A DNA stretch of 64,000 nucleotides from an uncultured Oscillospiraceae bacterium (GCA_910578255.1 CAJTQM010000001.1:75578-139577), one strand, 5' to 3'; shown: positions 14,315 through 23,890, numbered from the stretch's first letter. Numbers and translations are program-made. The notes: a model not told the origin generated them from the sequence alone.

Positions 14315-16261
14315 GTGAAACGTTTGAACAGAAAACCGTCCAGAGGAATTGGCGTATATATTGTCATTTTGGCCATGCTGATGATGACGATCTATTTTGC
14401 CGTATCCATGATGTCGGACCAGGAGCAGCCCAAGTATTACGAAATAATCTCCTATTTTGAAAAGGAGCAGGTGCAGGAATTCACCCTGAATGTCAGCAGC
14501 GGTGAGATGAGCATGCGCATTCAAAACGACGGCGGCCAGACGGCGATGATCAACTATCGGGTGGCCAGCGTAAACATGTTTTACGAGGACACCAAGGATC
14601 TGATCCAGGCTTATAACGAAAAGCATCCGGATGCGGTGATGAAAACCGATTTTATCCGGCCCAAAGACGCGCCCTGGTGGCTGAGTATGCTGCCGTATCT
14701 TCTGCTCATTGGCGCGATGGTGTTTTTGTGGTTTATGATGATGCGTCAGGCCGGCGGAGGCACCGGCAAGGCCATGAGTTTTGCCAAGGCCAAGGTGCGC
14801 ACGGCGGAGGACGGCAAAAAGACCACCTTTGCGGATGTGGCCGGCGCGGACGAGGAAAAGGCCGAGTTGGTGGAAATCGTGGAGTTTTTGAAAAATCCCA
14901 AAAAGTTTAACGAGTTGGGCGCGCGCATCCCTAAGGGCGTGATGCTCATGGGCCCTCCCGGAACCGGTAAGACCCTGCTGGCCCGGGCGGTGGCGGGGGA
15001 AGCGGGCGTTCCCTTCTTCTCCATTTCCGGCTCGGATTTTGTGGAGATGTTCGTGGGCGTCGGCGCCTCCCGTGTGCGGGATCTGTTCGAACAGGCCAAG
15101 AAAAACGCCCCTTCCATTGTGTTTATCGACGAAATCGATGCGGTGGGCCGCCATCGGGGCGCCGGCCTTGGCGGCGGTCACGACGAGCGCGAGCAGACCT
15201 TAAACCAGCTGCTGGTAGAAATGGACGGGTTCGGCAACAATTCCGGGGTCATTATCCTGGCGGCCACCAACCGAATCGACATTCTGGACCCGGCGCTGCT
15301 GCGTCCCGGACGGTTTGACCGGCAGATCGTGGTAGGGCGGCCGGATGTGGGCGGCCGTGAGGAGATCTTAAAGGTTCACACCCGCAATAAGCCCATTGGC
15401 CCGGATGTGGATTTATCGGTGATTGCCAAAACAACGGTGGGCTTTACCGGCGCGGATCTGGAAAATTTGATGAACGAGGCGGCGCTTTTGGCTGCACGGC
15501 GCAACCGCAAGGCCATCACCATGCAGGAAATCGAGGAGGCGACCATCAAGGTCGTGGCGGGGCCGGAGAAAAAGTCCCACAAGGTGTCGGACAAAGACAA
15601 AAAACTCACCGCCTATCACGAGGCGGGGCACGCGGTCTGCACCTACTACTGTCCCACCCAGGACCCGGTACACATGGTCTCCATTATCCCCCGGGGCATG
15701 GCGGGCGGTTTTACCATGTCCTTGCCCATTGAGGACAGCGGATACGAGACCAAACGGCACATGAACGAAAATCTGGTGGTGCTTTTAGGCGGCCGGATGG
15801 CGGAAAAGCTGGTACTGGATGACATTTCCACCGGCGCTTCCAACGATCTGGAGCGCGCTTCCAAGATCGCCCGCAACATGGTCACCCGCTACGGCTTCAG
15901 CGAGAAGCTGGGCCCGGTGGTGTACGGCCAGGACGAGGGGGAGATTTTCCTGGGTCGGGATATTTCCCAGAACCGGAATTTCTCGGAAAATGTGGCGGCG
16001 GAAATTGACGCGGAGGTCCGGGAACTGGTGGACAACGCCTATGAGTCGGCGGAGGAGATTTTGACCGGCCATATGGACCAGCTGCATCTGGTGGCGAAAT
16101 ACGTTTACCATCACGAAAAAATTGATGGGGAAGAGTTTAGAAAGATTATGACCGGACAAATGGAGTGGAAGCCTGAGGATCTGGCTCCGCTGCCCGGCGA
16201 AGGGGAAGAGCCGCCGCAGGAGCGCGCTGAGGAGGATTATCCTTCCGGGGAACTTTTGTAA
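14315..16261 (+). CDS. ftsH: ATP-dependent zinc metalloprotease FtsH
   Basis: Membrane-anchored AAA+ protease that degrades misfolded membrane proteins and selected cytosolic regulators. Numbering from the GTG at 14315 gives 648 residues: transmembrane helix 1 (about 13-33), extracytoplasmic segment, helix 2 (about 121-143), Walker A GPPGTGKT (213-220), Walker B IVFIDEID (268-275), second region of homology ATNRIDILDPALLRPGRFD, and the zinc motif H435-E-A-G-H439. Two starts compete: GTG 14315 (AAGGA six bases upstream) and TTG 14324 (AGGAG eight bases upstream); they differ by three residues. It is the last gene of the dnaB group, closed by a strong terminator. Confidence 0.97.
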   Translation: MKRLNRKPSRGIGVYIVILAMLMMTIYFAVSMMSDQEQPKYYEIISYFEKEQVQEFTLNVSSGEMSMRIQNDGGQTAMINYRVASVNMFYEDTKDLIQAYNEKHPDAVMKTDFIRPKDAPWWLSMLPYLLLIGAMVFLWFMMMRQAGGGTGKAMSFAKAKVRTAEDGKKTTFADVAGADEEKAELVEIVEFLKNPKKFNELGARIPKGVMLMGPPGTGKTLLARAVAGEAGVPFFSISGSDFVEMFVGVGASRVRDLFEQAKKNAPSIVFIDEIDAVGRHRGAGLGGGHDEREQTLNQLLVEMDGFGNNSGVIILAATNRIDILDPALLRPGRFDRQIVVGRPDVGGREEILKVHTRNKPIGPDVDLSVIAKTTVGFTGADLENLMNEAALLAARRNRKAITMQEIEEATIKVVAGPEKKSHKVSDKDKKLTAYHEAGHAVCTYYCPTQDPVHMVSIIPRGMAGGFTMSLPIEDSGYETKRHMNENLVVLLGGRMAEKLVLDDISTGASNDLERASKIARNMVTRYGFSEKLGPVVYGQDEGEIFLGRDISQNRNFSENVAAEIDAEVRELVDNAYESAEEILTGHMDQLHLVAKYVYHHEKIDGEEFRKIMTGQMEWKPEDLAPLPGEGEEPPQERAEEDYPSGELL

Positions 16262-16276
16262 CCGCATACAATCTGT

Positions 16277-16306
16277 ATTCTCCGGGACCTCCCGGAGAAT
16301 CTTTTT
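16277..16306 (+). terminator. Terminator after ftsH
   Basis: ATTCTCCGGGA (16277-16287) is fully complementary to 16290-16300; allowing for a realistic loop the stem is nine pairs. Five T follow (16302-16306). Confidence 0.85.
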
Positions 16307-16352
16307 GTCTTGCGGCAAAGAAGGTCCACAGCAGGCGAAGAAGCAAAGGGCT

Positions 16353-16381
16353 TTGCAAATCGGAAAAAAATGTGGTATGAT
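16353..16381 (+). promoter_or_regulatory. Sigma-A promoter of the topoisomerase pair
   Basis: TTGCAA (16353-16358), 17-base spacer, TATGAT (16376-16381). The predicted RNA start lies about 65 bases before the first gene. Confidence 0.7.
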
Positions 16382-16452
16382 AGCCCGGAAACGGCCGCTT
16401 TTTGGCTTTGGCCGGCGGAAGGGAAAAGAAATTTCAGTTTTTGGAGGGGCCC

Positions 16453-18429
16453 ATGTCTAAGAAGGCGAGTTATGACAATGAAAGCATCCAGTCTTTGAAG
16501 GGAGCGGATCGGGTCCGCAAACGGCCGGGGGTGATCTTCGGCTCCGATGGAATCGAGGGATGCGAGCACTCGGTTTTTGAAATTCTCTCCAACTCCATCG
16601 ACGAGGCAAGAGAGGGCCGGGGGGATCGGATCGTCATCACCCGCTTTTTAGACGGGTCGGTGGAGGTGCAGGACTTCGGCGCCGGCATTCCGGTGGACTA
16701 CAATAAAAACGAGGGCCGGTACAACTGGGAACTGTGCTTTTGCGAGTTGTATGCCGGCGGCAAGTACAAGACAAACGAGGGCGAAGGCTACGAATATTCC
16801 CTGGGGCTGAACGGTCTGGGCCTTTGCGCCACCCAGTATGCCGCTGAGTATATGGACGTGGAAATCTTCCGGGACGGATATCGCTATACCCTTCGGTTCG
16901 AAAAAGGGGAAAATGTAGGCGGACTGCAAAAGGAACCGACGAAGCAGAAAAAGACCGGCAGCCGGATCCGCTGGAAACCGGACCTAGAGGTGTTTACCGA
17001 TATCGACATCCCGGCGGAATACTATACCGAGGTGCTCAAGCGGCAGGCAGTGGTCAACGCGGGGCTTTTGTTTTTGTTCCGGAATCAGACGGACGGCGGG
17101 TTCGAGGAGCAGGAATTTTGCTACGAAAATGGGATCACCGACTATGTGAAGGAACTTTCCGGCGAGGAGACGATCACCGGCGTTCAGTACTGGGAGGCCC
17201 AGCGCCGCGGCCGGGACCGGGAGGACAAGCCGGAATACAAGGTCAAGATGCAGGTGGCCTGCTGCTTTTCCAACCGGGTCAGGCTGCTGGAATACTACCA
17301 CAACTCCAGCCATTTAGAACACGGCGGCGCGCCGGAAAAGGCGGTCAAGGCGGCGTTTGTGTCCCAGATCGACGGGATTTTAAAGCAGCAGGGCAAATAC
17401 TTAAAAAACGAGAGCAAAATCACCTTTCAGGACGTGGAGGACTGTCTGGTACTGGTCTCCTCCTCCTTTTCCACCCAGACCTCCTATGAAAACCAGACGA
17501 AAAAAAGCATCACAAACCGGTTTATTTACGAGGCGATGACCGATTTTTTAAAGCATTCGCTGGAGGTTTACTTCATCGAAAACCCGATGGAGGCGGCTAA
17601 AATCGCCGACCAGGTGCTGGTGAACAAGCGCAGCCGGGAAAACGCGGAAAAGACCCGGCTGAACCTGAAAAAAAAGCTGGCCGGGACGATTGACCTTGCC
17701 AATCGGGTACAGAAATTCGTGGACTGCCGCACAAAGGACGTAAACCGCCGGGAGATTTTTATTGTGGAGGGGGATTCAGCCTTAGGCTCCTGCAAGCTTT
17801 CCCGGGACGCGGAGTTTCAGGCGATCATCCCGGTGCGGGGAAAAATCCTCAACTGCTTAAAGGCGGAGTACGACAAAATCTTCAAAAACGAGATCATTGT
17901 GGATATCCTCAAGGTGCTGGGCTGCGGGGTAGAGGTACAGTCCAAATCCAACAAGGAAATTTCCAATTTTGACCTGGGAAACCTGCGCTGGAACAAGGTG
18001 ATTATCTGTACCGACGCAGATGTGGACGGCTACCAGATCCGGACGCTGATTTTGACCATGCTGTACCGGCTGGTACCCACCCTGATCCAGAAAGGATATG
18101 TATATATCGCCGAGTCGCCCCTTTATGAGATCAACACCAAGGACAAGGCGTATTTTGCCTACAACGAGGCGGAAAAAGTTCAGATCCTGAGCCGGATCAA
18201 GGGCAAATACACCATCCAGCGCTCCAAGGGGCTGGGGGAAAACGAGCCGGACATGATGTGGATGACCACCATGAATCCCGAAACCCGACGGCTCATAAAG
18301 GTCAATCCCGAAGAGGCCGAAGCCACCGCCCGGATGTTCGATCTGCTTTTGGGCAAGGATTTGGAGGGGCGCAAGGAGTTTATCACCGAAAACGGCTACC
18401 GGTATCTGGACGCGGCGGACGTCTCCTGA
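16453..18429 (+). CDS. parE: Type IIA DNA topoisomerase subunit B (divergent ParE/GyrB)
   Basis: ATPase subunit of a type II topoisomerase, acting with the A subunit encoded directly downstream. The 658-residue protein begins at an ATG five bases after GGAGG. The GHKL ATPase region is recognisable but unusual: RKRPGVIFGSDGIEG replaces the common RPGMYIGS, SNSIDEAREG holds the Mg-binding Asn, QDFGAGIPVDYNK replaces DNGRGIPV, and NGLGLCATQ replaces HGVGASVVN. The TOPRIM domain is orthodox: IVEGDSALG, IPVRGKILN and ICTDADVDGYQIRTL. The C-terminal block KGLGENEPDMMWMTTMNP is also typical. The divergence points to a second topoisomerase rather than the housekeeping gyrase; I cannot tell topoisomerase IV from a gyrase paralogue by eye. 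Confidence 0.88.
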   Translation: MSKKASYDNESIQSLKGADRVRKRPGVIFGSDGIEGCEHSVFEILSNSIDEAREGRGDRIVITRFLDGSVEVQDFGAGIPVDYNKNEGRYNWELCFCELYAGGKYKTNEGEGYEYSLGLNGLGLCATQYAAEYMDVEIFRDGYRYTLRFEKGENVGGLQKEPTKQKKTGSRIRWKPDLEVFTDIDIPAEYYTEVLKRQAVVNAGLLFLFRNQTDGGFEEQEFCYENGITDYVKELSGEETITGVQYWEAQRRGRDREDKPEYKVKMQVACCFSNRVRLLEYYHNSSHLEHGGAPEKAVKAAFVSQIDGILKQQGKYLKNESKITFQDVEDCLVLVSSSFSTQTSYENQTKKSITNRFIYEAMTDFLKHSLEVYFIENPMEAAKIADQVLVNKRSRENAEKTRLNLKKKLAGTIDLANRVQKFVDCRTKDVNRREIFIVEGDSALGSCKLSRDAEFQAIIPVRGKILNCLKAEYDKIFKNEIIVDILKVLGCGVEVQSKSNKEISNFDLGNLRWNKVIICTDADVDGYQIRTLILTMLYRLVPTLIQKGYVYIAESPLYEINTKDKAYFAYNEAEKVQILSRIKGKYTIQRSKGLGENEPDMMWMTTMNPETRRLIKVNPEEAEATARMFDLLLGKDLEGRKEFITENGYRYLDAADVS

Positions 18430-18500
18430 CATACCGGGTCTTTGGCGAAAAACGATTCAAAAGGGAAACCGAAATTGCAATCTGACACGGGAGGAAAACC

Positions 18501-20765
18501 ATGGCTCCAAGAAAGAAAAACAGCCAGCCGCCCAAGCGGCAGGCGAGCAGTTTGACGGCGGAAATTGAAAACGCCGGCGTAGTGGTGGAGCAGCCCATCA
18601 CCCAGACGCTGGAAACCAATTTTATGCCCTACGCGATGAGCGTGATCATCTCCCGGGCGATTCCGGAAATCGACGGATTTAAGCCGGCTCATCGAAAGCT
18701 TTTATACACTATGTATAAAATGGGCCTTTTAACCGGCGCCCGGACCAAGTCGGCCAACATTGTAGGCCAGACCATGCGGCTGAATCCCCATGGCGACGCG
18801 GCGATTTACGAGACGATGGTGCGTCTGGCAAGAGGAAACCAGGCGCTTTTGCATCCGTATGTCGATTCCAAGGGGAATTTCGGCAAGGCCTATTCCCGGG
18901 ACATGGCTTACGCCGCCTCCCGTTACACCGAGGCGAAGCTGGACGCCATCTGCAATGAGTTGTTTGCCGATATCGACAAGGATACGGTGGATTTTGTGGA
19001 CAATTACGACGGGAGCATGAAGGAGCCGTCCCTTTTGCCGGTGCGGTTTCCCAGTATCCTGCTCAACGCAAACATCGGCATTGCGGTGAGCATGGCCAGC
19101 GCCATCTGCCCGTTTAACCTGGAAGAGTTATGCGACACGACCATTGCGCTGATTAAAAACCCGGCGCACGATCTGCTCTCCACCCTGACCGCACCGGATT
19201 TTCCCGGCGGCGGGTACATTTTATACGACGAGCCCCAGCTTCGCAAAATCTACGAGACCGGCCGGGGAAGCGTTCGGGTGCGGGCGCGGTACAGTTACGA
19301 TAAATCGGTCAACTGCCTGGAGATCACTGAAATTCCGCCGACCACAACGGTGGAGGTCATCATCGACAAGATTGTGGAACTGGCCAAAAGCGGCAAGGCC
19401 CGGGAGGTGGCCGACATCCGGGATGAAACCGATCTGTCGGGGCTTAAAATCACCATTGATTTAAAAAGGGGAACCGATCCGGACAAGCTGATGTCCAAGC
19501 TGTTTCGCATGACTCCCTTAGAGGATGTGATGTCCTGCAATTTCAATGTGCTCATCAGCGGCTATCCCCGGGTGCTGGGGGCCCGCGGGCTTTTGGAGGA
19601 ATGGATCGCCTTTCGGGAGGAATGCATTAAGCGGCGGGTGTATTTTGATTTAAACAAGAAAAAGGAAAAGCTGCATCTTCTGCTGGGGCTTTCCAAAATC
19701 CTTTTGGATATTGACAAGGCCATCCGAATCGTGCGGGAAACCGACGAGGAGTCGGAGGTGGTCATGAACCTGATGATCGGCTTTGGCATCGACGAGGTCC
19801 AGGCGGAATATGTGGCGGAGATTCGGCTGCGCCATTTAAACCGGGAGTACATCCTCAAGCGGACCGAGGAAGTGGAAAGCTTAAAACAGGAAATCGGGCA
19901 GATGCAGCAGATTCTGGACGACCCCAAAAAGGTGCGGGGAATCATTGTGGAGGAACTGCAGGAGGTAAAGAAAAAATACGCCCAGCCCCGCCGGAGTCTG
20001 ATTTTATACGATGTGCCGGCAGCCCAGGAAGGGGAGGACGAAGAACCGCCGGATTATCCGGTTCATCTGTTTCTTTCCCGGGAGGGGTACTTTAAAAAGA
20101 TCACCCCCCAGTCGCTGCGCATGAGTTCGGAGCAAAAACTCAAGGAGGGGGACGAAATCGCCAGGGGGATGGAAAGCACCAACCGGGCGCATCTTTTGTT
20201 TTTCACCGACCGGCAGCAGGTTTACAAATCCCACGCATATGATTTTGAGGATACAAAGGCAAGCGTCCTGGGGGATTATCTGCCGGCGAAGCTGGGCTTT
20301 GACGAGGGGGAGCGGATCGTCTGCTTTGCGGCGGTGAAGGAATACACCGGGTATATGATCTTCTTTTTTCAAAACGGCAAGGCGGCCAAGGTGGAGATGA
20401 AATCCTACGAAACCAGGACCAACCGCAAGCGCCTGACCGGCGCGTACAGCGGAAAAGAGGGTCTGACCGGCGCGTTTTATGTAAAGGAGGACCGGGAATT
20501 TTTGCTGCGGGCCACCGGCGGACGGACGCTGATTGTCCACACCGGCGCCATCAACCCCAAACAGTCCCGGGACACCCAGGGCGTGGCGGTTATGTCGTTA
20601 AAGAAAAACGCGGTGGTAAGCGAGGCAATCCCCTTTGAGCCGGAAATGCTTAATAATCCCCACCGGTTCAGGACCAAGTCGCTGCCGGCGGCCGGCGTCA
20701 TTCCCAAGGGGGAGGATCTGGCAGAGCAGATGAGCCTTTTAGATCCGGCCGAAGGAAAGGCGTAG
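18501..20765 (+). CDS. parC: Type IIA DNA topoisomerase subunit A (divergent ParC/GyrA)
   Basis: Breakage-reunion subunit partnering the preceding gene. The 754-residue protein has the winged-helix/tower core (PYAMSVIISRAIPEIDGFKP, AHRKLLYTMYKMGL) and the active-site tyrosine in AASRYTEAKLDAI, where gyrases usually read AAMRYTEARM. The coiled coil follows (about 380-480: LNREYILKRTEEVESLKQE). The region after about 505 forms a C-terminal beta domain, but no GyrA box of the QRRGGKG type is visible, which argues for a decatenase-type rather than supercoiling enzyme. GGGAGG precedes the ATG, 71 bases after the B subunit. The N-terminal 30 residues are basic and probably disordered. Confidence 0.87.
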   Translation: MAPRKKNSQPPKRQASSLTAEIENAGVVVEQPITQTLETNFMPYAMSVIISRAIPEIDGFKPAHRKLLYTMYKMGLLTGARTKSANIVGQTMRLNPHGDAAIYETMVRLARGNQALLHPYVDSKGNFGKAYSRDMAYAASRYTEAKLDAICNELFADIDKDTVDFVDNYDGSMKEPSLLPVRFPSILLNANIGIAVSMASAICPFNLEELCDTTIALIKNPAHDLLSTLTAPDFPGGGYILYDEPQLRKIYETGRGSVRVRARYSYDKSVNCLEITEIPPTTTVEVIIDKIVELAKSGKAREVADIRDETDLSGLKITIDLKRGTDPDKLMSKLFRMTPLEDVMSCNFNVLISGYPRVLGARGLLEEWIAFREECIKRRVYFDLNKKKEKLHLLLGLSKILLDIDKAIRIVRETDEESEVVMNLMIGFGIDEVQAEYVAEIRLRHLNREYILKRTEEVESLKQEIGQMQQILDDPKKVRGIIVEELQEVKKKYAQPRRSLILYDVPAAQEGEDEEPPDYPVHLFLSREGYFKKITPQSLRMSSEQKLKEGDEIARGMESTNRAHLLFFTDRQQVYKSHAYDFEDTKASVLGDYLPAKLGFDEGERIVCFAAVKEYTGYMIFFFQNGKAAKVEMKSYETRTNRKRLTGAYSGKEGLTGAFYVKEDREFLLRATGGRTLIVHTGAINPKQSRDTQGVAVMSLKKNAVVSEAIPFEPEMLNNPHRFRTKSLPAAGVIPKGEDLAEQMSLLDPAEGKA

Positions 20766-20797
20766 GCAAAAAACAGCAAAAAAAGGCTGCCCGCGAA

Positions 20798-20833
20798 GGC
20801 GCCGGCAGCCGGGTGGTTCTGCCGGCGCCCTTT
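20798..20833 (+). terminator. Terminator-like hairpin after the topoisomerase pair
   Basis: GGCGCCGGCAG (20798-20808) pairs perfectly with CTGCCGGCGCC (20819-20829) around ten bases, followed only by CTTTC. The stem is very stable and the T-run poor. Confidence 0.6.
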
Positions 20834-20940
20834 CAAACGCAACAGGGATAAAGAACACCCGCACAACCAGTAAACAGTATGCCCCAGGCGGGCGGTTTTA
20901 TACTTTTGCGAAAAGATTGTCCGGATTTTAAAAGAAAATA

Positions 20941-20969
20941 TTGCAAACAGGAAAAAGCTATGGTAAAAT
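20941..20969 (+). promoter_or_regulatory. Sigma-A promoter of secG
   Basis: TTGCAA (20941-20946), 17-base spacer, TAAAAT (20964-20969), about 27 bases before the secG ribosome binding site region. Confidence 0.7.
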
Positions 20970-21002
20970 AGCAATGTTAAACAGAATTTTCGGAGGTGCG
21001 CT

Positions 21003-21248
21003 ATGAAGGCATTTGAAATAATCGGCGGTGTTTTGCTGATACTGATGGCGATTGCGATCATCATTATGGTCTTGATGCAGGAGGGAAAGGGCGGCGGCGC
21101 GGCGGCGCTGGGCGGTGCGCAGGCCCAGAATTTCGGAAGGAACCGGGCAAAGACGTTAGATGTGCTTCTTTCCAAGTATACAAAGGTAATTGGGGCGGCG
21201 TTTTTGATCGTGACATTCCTGGTGTGGATTTTAAGTATTTATTTCTGA
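21003..21248 (+). CDS. secG: Preprotein translocase subunit SecG
   Basis: Small membrane component of the SecYEG protein-export channel, 81 residues. Two transmembrane helices (about 5-25 and 57-79) flank a glycine-rich cytoplasmic loop with MQEGKGGGAAALGGAQAQNFG, the family signature. CGGAGGTG precedes the ATG. It is followed by a strong terminator and then rnr, the secG-rnr order common in Firmicutes; no smpB or tmRNA gene follows within the window. Confidence 0.95.
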   Translation: MKAFEIIGGVLLILMAIAIIIMVLMQEGKGGGAAALGGAQAQNFGRNRAKTLDVLLSKYTKVIGAAFLIVTFLVWILSIYF

Positions 21249-21254
21249 TGATGG

Positions 21255-21288
21255 GAAAGGCCCTGCCGCTGGCAGGGCCTTTCTTGCA
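21255..21288 (+). terminator. Terminator after secG
   Basis: A perfect 13-bp stem GAAAGGCCCTGCC (21255-21267) with 21271-21283, loop GCT, ending in a short T-rich tail. Confidence 0.8.
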
Positions 21289-21434
21289 ATCGGTACATAC
21301 GGCGAAAAAGATTCTGGCGCCAAACGCACGGCTTGGATTTTTTAAGGCGCCAGAGTATCCTGCCGGCCGGCGGATTGGAAAGAGAAGGACCTTTGGCAGA
21401 ACGAAACGATAAAAAAGAAGAATGGAAGAAGAAA

Positions 21435-23615
21435 ATGAAACAGAATCCAAAAATGAGAAAAAAGAGCGCCCGTCCCCATCGGGTAGGGAAGAAACCGGCG
21501 GTCCGCCCGGATTTTCAAAGGGAGATCCTGCGGGTTTTGCAGCGGGCGGGAAGCCGGGGCGCTTCGGCCAAGTATTTGCAGGAGCAGGCGGGGGTGCGCC
21601 GCCATCAGTCCGAGGGCTTTTTGCTGACGCTGGCGGACATGGTAAAAAAAGGGGAGGTCCAGCAGAAAAGGGACCGGTATTATAAGGAAAACAAGACCAA
21701 AACCCAAGAGGGAACGGTGGTCAAGATCACCGAGGGTTTTGGCTTTGTCCGGCCGGACGAGGCACAGGCGGATGTATTTATCCCGGGGCGCTATCTGATG
21801 GGTACGCTGCCTGGCGACCGGGTAAAAATATCGGTGCGGCCAGGAAAGGGCAACCTTCTGGAAGGGGAGGTTCTGGCGATCCTGGAAGAGAAGGACTATC
21901 ATTTTACTGGCGTTTTCCGCCTGGAAAACGGGATGCCGGCGGTGTATCCCGACGCGCAGATGAAAGGGCCGGTGCCGGTGGCCAAGGACAGGACGATGGA
22001 CGCGAAGGAAGGGGACAAAGTTCTGGCCCGGATTGTCAAGCGGGGCCAGCGGCACTTTGACCACCGGGCGGCGGTAATGGCGGTGTACGGCTCCAGCCAG
22101 CTGGCGTCGGTTTGCTGCGAGGCGATTTTGGCGGACAACGGCATTGAAAAGGCGTTCCCGGCGCAGGTGCTGGAGGAAGCCCAAAGAGAGCAGGAAAAGG
22201 GAATCCCCCAGCGGGAGATCGACCGTCGGCTGGATTTGCGCGGCGAGATCATCTTTACCATCGACGGCACGGATACCAAGGATATTGACGATGCGGTTTC
22301 CCTGACCAAATTAGAGGACGGCTGGCAGCTGGGGGTACACATTGCCGACGTCAGCCACTATGTGCGGCCGGGTTCTGCGCTGGATGAGGAGGCATTTGGG
22401 CGGGGCACGTCGGTTTACTATGCCAACGCGGTGATTCCCATGCTGCCCAAGGAACTTTCCAACGGCATCTGCTCGCTAAATCCCCAGGAGGACCGGCTGG
22501 CGTTTTCGGCGCTTTTGCGTTTGGACCGGGAGGGCGCGATACGAGATTACGCCTTTCAAAAGTCGGTGATCCGTTCCCGGGTAAAAGGGGTATACAGCGA
22601 AATTAACCAGATTTTTGACGGGACGGCGGAGGCGGCGGTCCATCAAAAATACAACGGGCTGGAGCCGGTACTTTGGGATATGAAGGAACTGGCGGGCCTT
22701 TTATCCCGGCGGAGAATGGAGCGGGGTGGGCTGGAACTGGAATCCTCCGAGGCGAAGATCCTCATTGGGGAAGACGGCCGGGTCCGCGACATCCTTCCCC
22801 GCAAAAGCGGCGTGGCAGAGGGCCTGATTGAAGAGTTTATGCTGGCAGCCAACGAGGCGGCGGCGTCCTTTGGGCTCGAGCGGGAACTTCCCTTTTTGTT
22901 CCGGGTTCACGAGGATCCTTCTGCGGAGAAGCTGGAGGCGCTGTCCGAGATCGTGACGGTGTTGGGACTGGACGCTTCGGATATAAAGCCGGGGGTGCAG
23001 CCCTCTCAGCTGCAAAAAATCCTTCGGGCCGTGCGGGGAACCGATATGCAGACGCTTGTGAACAGCCAGATGCTGCGGTCGATGGCCAAGGCCCAGTACT
23101 CCGAGGTCAACAAGGGCCATTTTGGTCTGGTACTGCAAAAATACTCCCACTTTACCTCGCCGATCCGCCGGTATCCGGATCTGGCGATTCACCGTGTGAT
23201 GAGCGAGGCGCTGAAGGGAACGGACAGTCAGGAACTGCGGCGCCGGTTCGGCCGGTTTGCCAAGGAAGCGGCGGTCCATTCCAGCGCAGCGGAGCAGTTG
23301 GCCATGACGGTGGAGAGAAAATGCGAGGACTGCTATAAGGCGGAGTATATGGCGGGGCATCTGGGCGAATCCTATGACGGGGTGGTTTCCGGCGTGACCC
23401 AGCGGGGGATTTTTGTGGAACTGCCCAACACGGTGGAAGGCATGGTCCGTATTTCGGAAATGCCCGGCCATTTTGAATATGACGGGAAGATCGAGGTCCG
23501 GGACCTGGACAGCGGCCGGCGGCTGCGGGTCGGCGACCAGGTTCGGGTCAAGGCGGCCCGGGCGGATGTTTCCTCCGGCGAGGTGGATTTCGCGCTGGAG
23601 AGCCTTTCCTTGTAG
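21435..23615 (+). CDS. rnr: Ribonuclease R
   Basis: Processive 3'-to-5' exoribonuclease that degrades structured RNA. From the ATG at 21435 it is 726 residues: a basic N terminus, a winged-helix domain (about 25-85), cold-shock OB domains (about 90-220), the RNB catalytic domain with IDGTDTKDIDDAV carrying metal-binding Asp residues, and a C-terminal S1 domain (about 640-720; GVVSGVTQRGIFVELPNTVEG). The frame is open upstream to 21333 (TTG), but the purine-rich GGAAGAAG and the lysine-rich start MKQNPKMRKK favour 21435. An 8-bp inverted repeat CTGGCGCC (21314-21321 and 21346-21353) lies in the leader. The gene ends at the bidirectional terminator at 23629. Confidence 0.95.
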   Translation: MKQNPKMRKKSARPHRVGKKPAVRPDFQREILRVLQRAGSRGASAKYLQEQAGVRRHQSEGFLLTLADMVKKGEVQQKRDRYYKENKTKTQEGTVVKITEGFGFVRPDEAQADVFIPGRYLMGTLPGDRVKISVRPGKGNLLEGEVLAILEEKDYHFTGVFRLENGMPAVYPDAQMKGPVPVAKDRTMDAKEGDKVLARIVKRGQRHFDHRAAVMAVYGSSQLASVCCEAILADNGIEKAFPAQVLEEAQREQEKGIPQREIDRRLDLRGEIIFTIDGTDTKDIDDAVSLTKLEDGWQLGVHIADVSHYVRPGSALDEEAFGRGTSVYYANAVIPMLPKELSNGICSLNPQEDRLAFSALLRLDREGAIRDYAFQKSVIRSRVKGVYSEINQIFDGTAEAAVHQKYNGLEPVLWDMKELAGLLSRRRMERGGLELESSEAKILIGEDGRVRDILPRKSGVAEGLIEEFMLAANEAAASFGLERELPFLFRVHEDPSAEKLEALSEIVTVLGLDASDIKPGVQPSQLQKILRAVRGTDMQTLVNSQMLRSMAKAQYSEVNKGHFGLVLQKYSHFTSPIRRYPDLAIHRVMSEALKGTDSQELRRRFGRFAKEAAVHSSAAEQLAMTVERKCEDCYKAEYMAGHLGESYDGVVSGVTQRGIFVELPNTVEGMVRISEMPGHFEYDGKIEVRDLDSGRRLRVGDQVRVKAARADVSSGEVDFALESLSL

Positions 23616-23628
23616 AGAAAAAAGACAG

Positions 23629-23672
23629 AAAAAAGCCCCTTTTCCGTTTTTGGCGGCAGGGGGCTTTTTTTA
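23629..23672. terminator. Bidirectional terminator between convergent rnr and the small Cys protein gene
   Basis: AAAAAAGCCCC (23629-23639) pairs with GGGGCTTTTTT (23660-23670). A-run and T-run flank the stem, so it works in both directions; the minus-strand gene's stop codon lies within the right arm. Confidence 0.85.
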
Positions 23673-23852
23673 TTGGATTTCTTTTTTGCAGGGGGCGCTT
23701 TGCCAGTCGCCGTAGCCGTCCTGATGAGAGCAGCTGCCCTGGTTTAGGCACTGCTCCTGGCGAACGCCGTCGTCATCCCACCAGATTTCCACCGGGACAT
23801 TTTTTTCTTTTGCGGGGCAGTAGCGCTCCCCCACGGTGCCAAAATTTTTCAT
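23670..23852 (-). CDS. Small four-cysteine hypothetical protein
   Basis: A 60-residue protein of unknown function beginning MKNFGTVGERYCPAKEKNVP, with an excellent GGGAGGAA site before the ATG. Four cysteines (C12, C35, C41, C55) and the acidic WWDDDG segment suggest a small zinc- or iron-binding fold; VEIWWDDDG resembles the start of a zinc-ribbon-like region. The frame is open 26 codons further upstream, but that part lacks a ribosome binding site. A palindrome (23891-23917) overlaps its likely -35 region. I do not recognise a named family. Confidence 0.7.
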   Translation of the reverse strand: MKNFGTVGERYCPAKEKNVPVEIWWDDDGVRQEQCLNQGSCSHQDGYGDWQSAPCKKEIQ

Positions 23853-23890
23853 TGCGGTTCCTCCCGTTTTCAGGATAAACTTTATACCAG

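Noticed and set aside
21314..21353. 8-bp inverted repeat before rnr as a riboswitch or small RNA
   Set aside because: Eight base pairs around a 24-base loop is weak and there is no further conserved structure.
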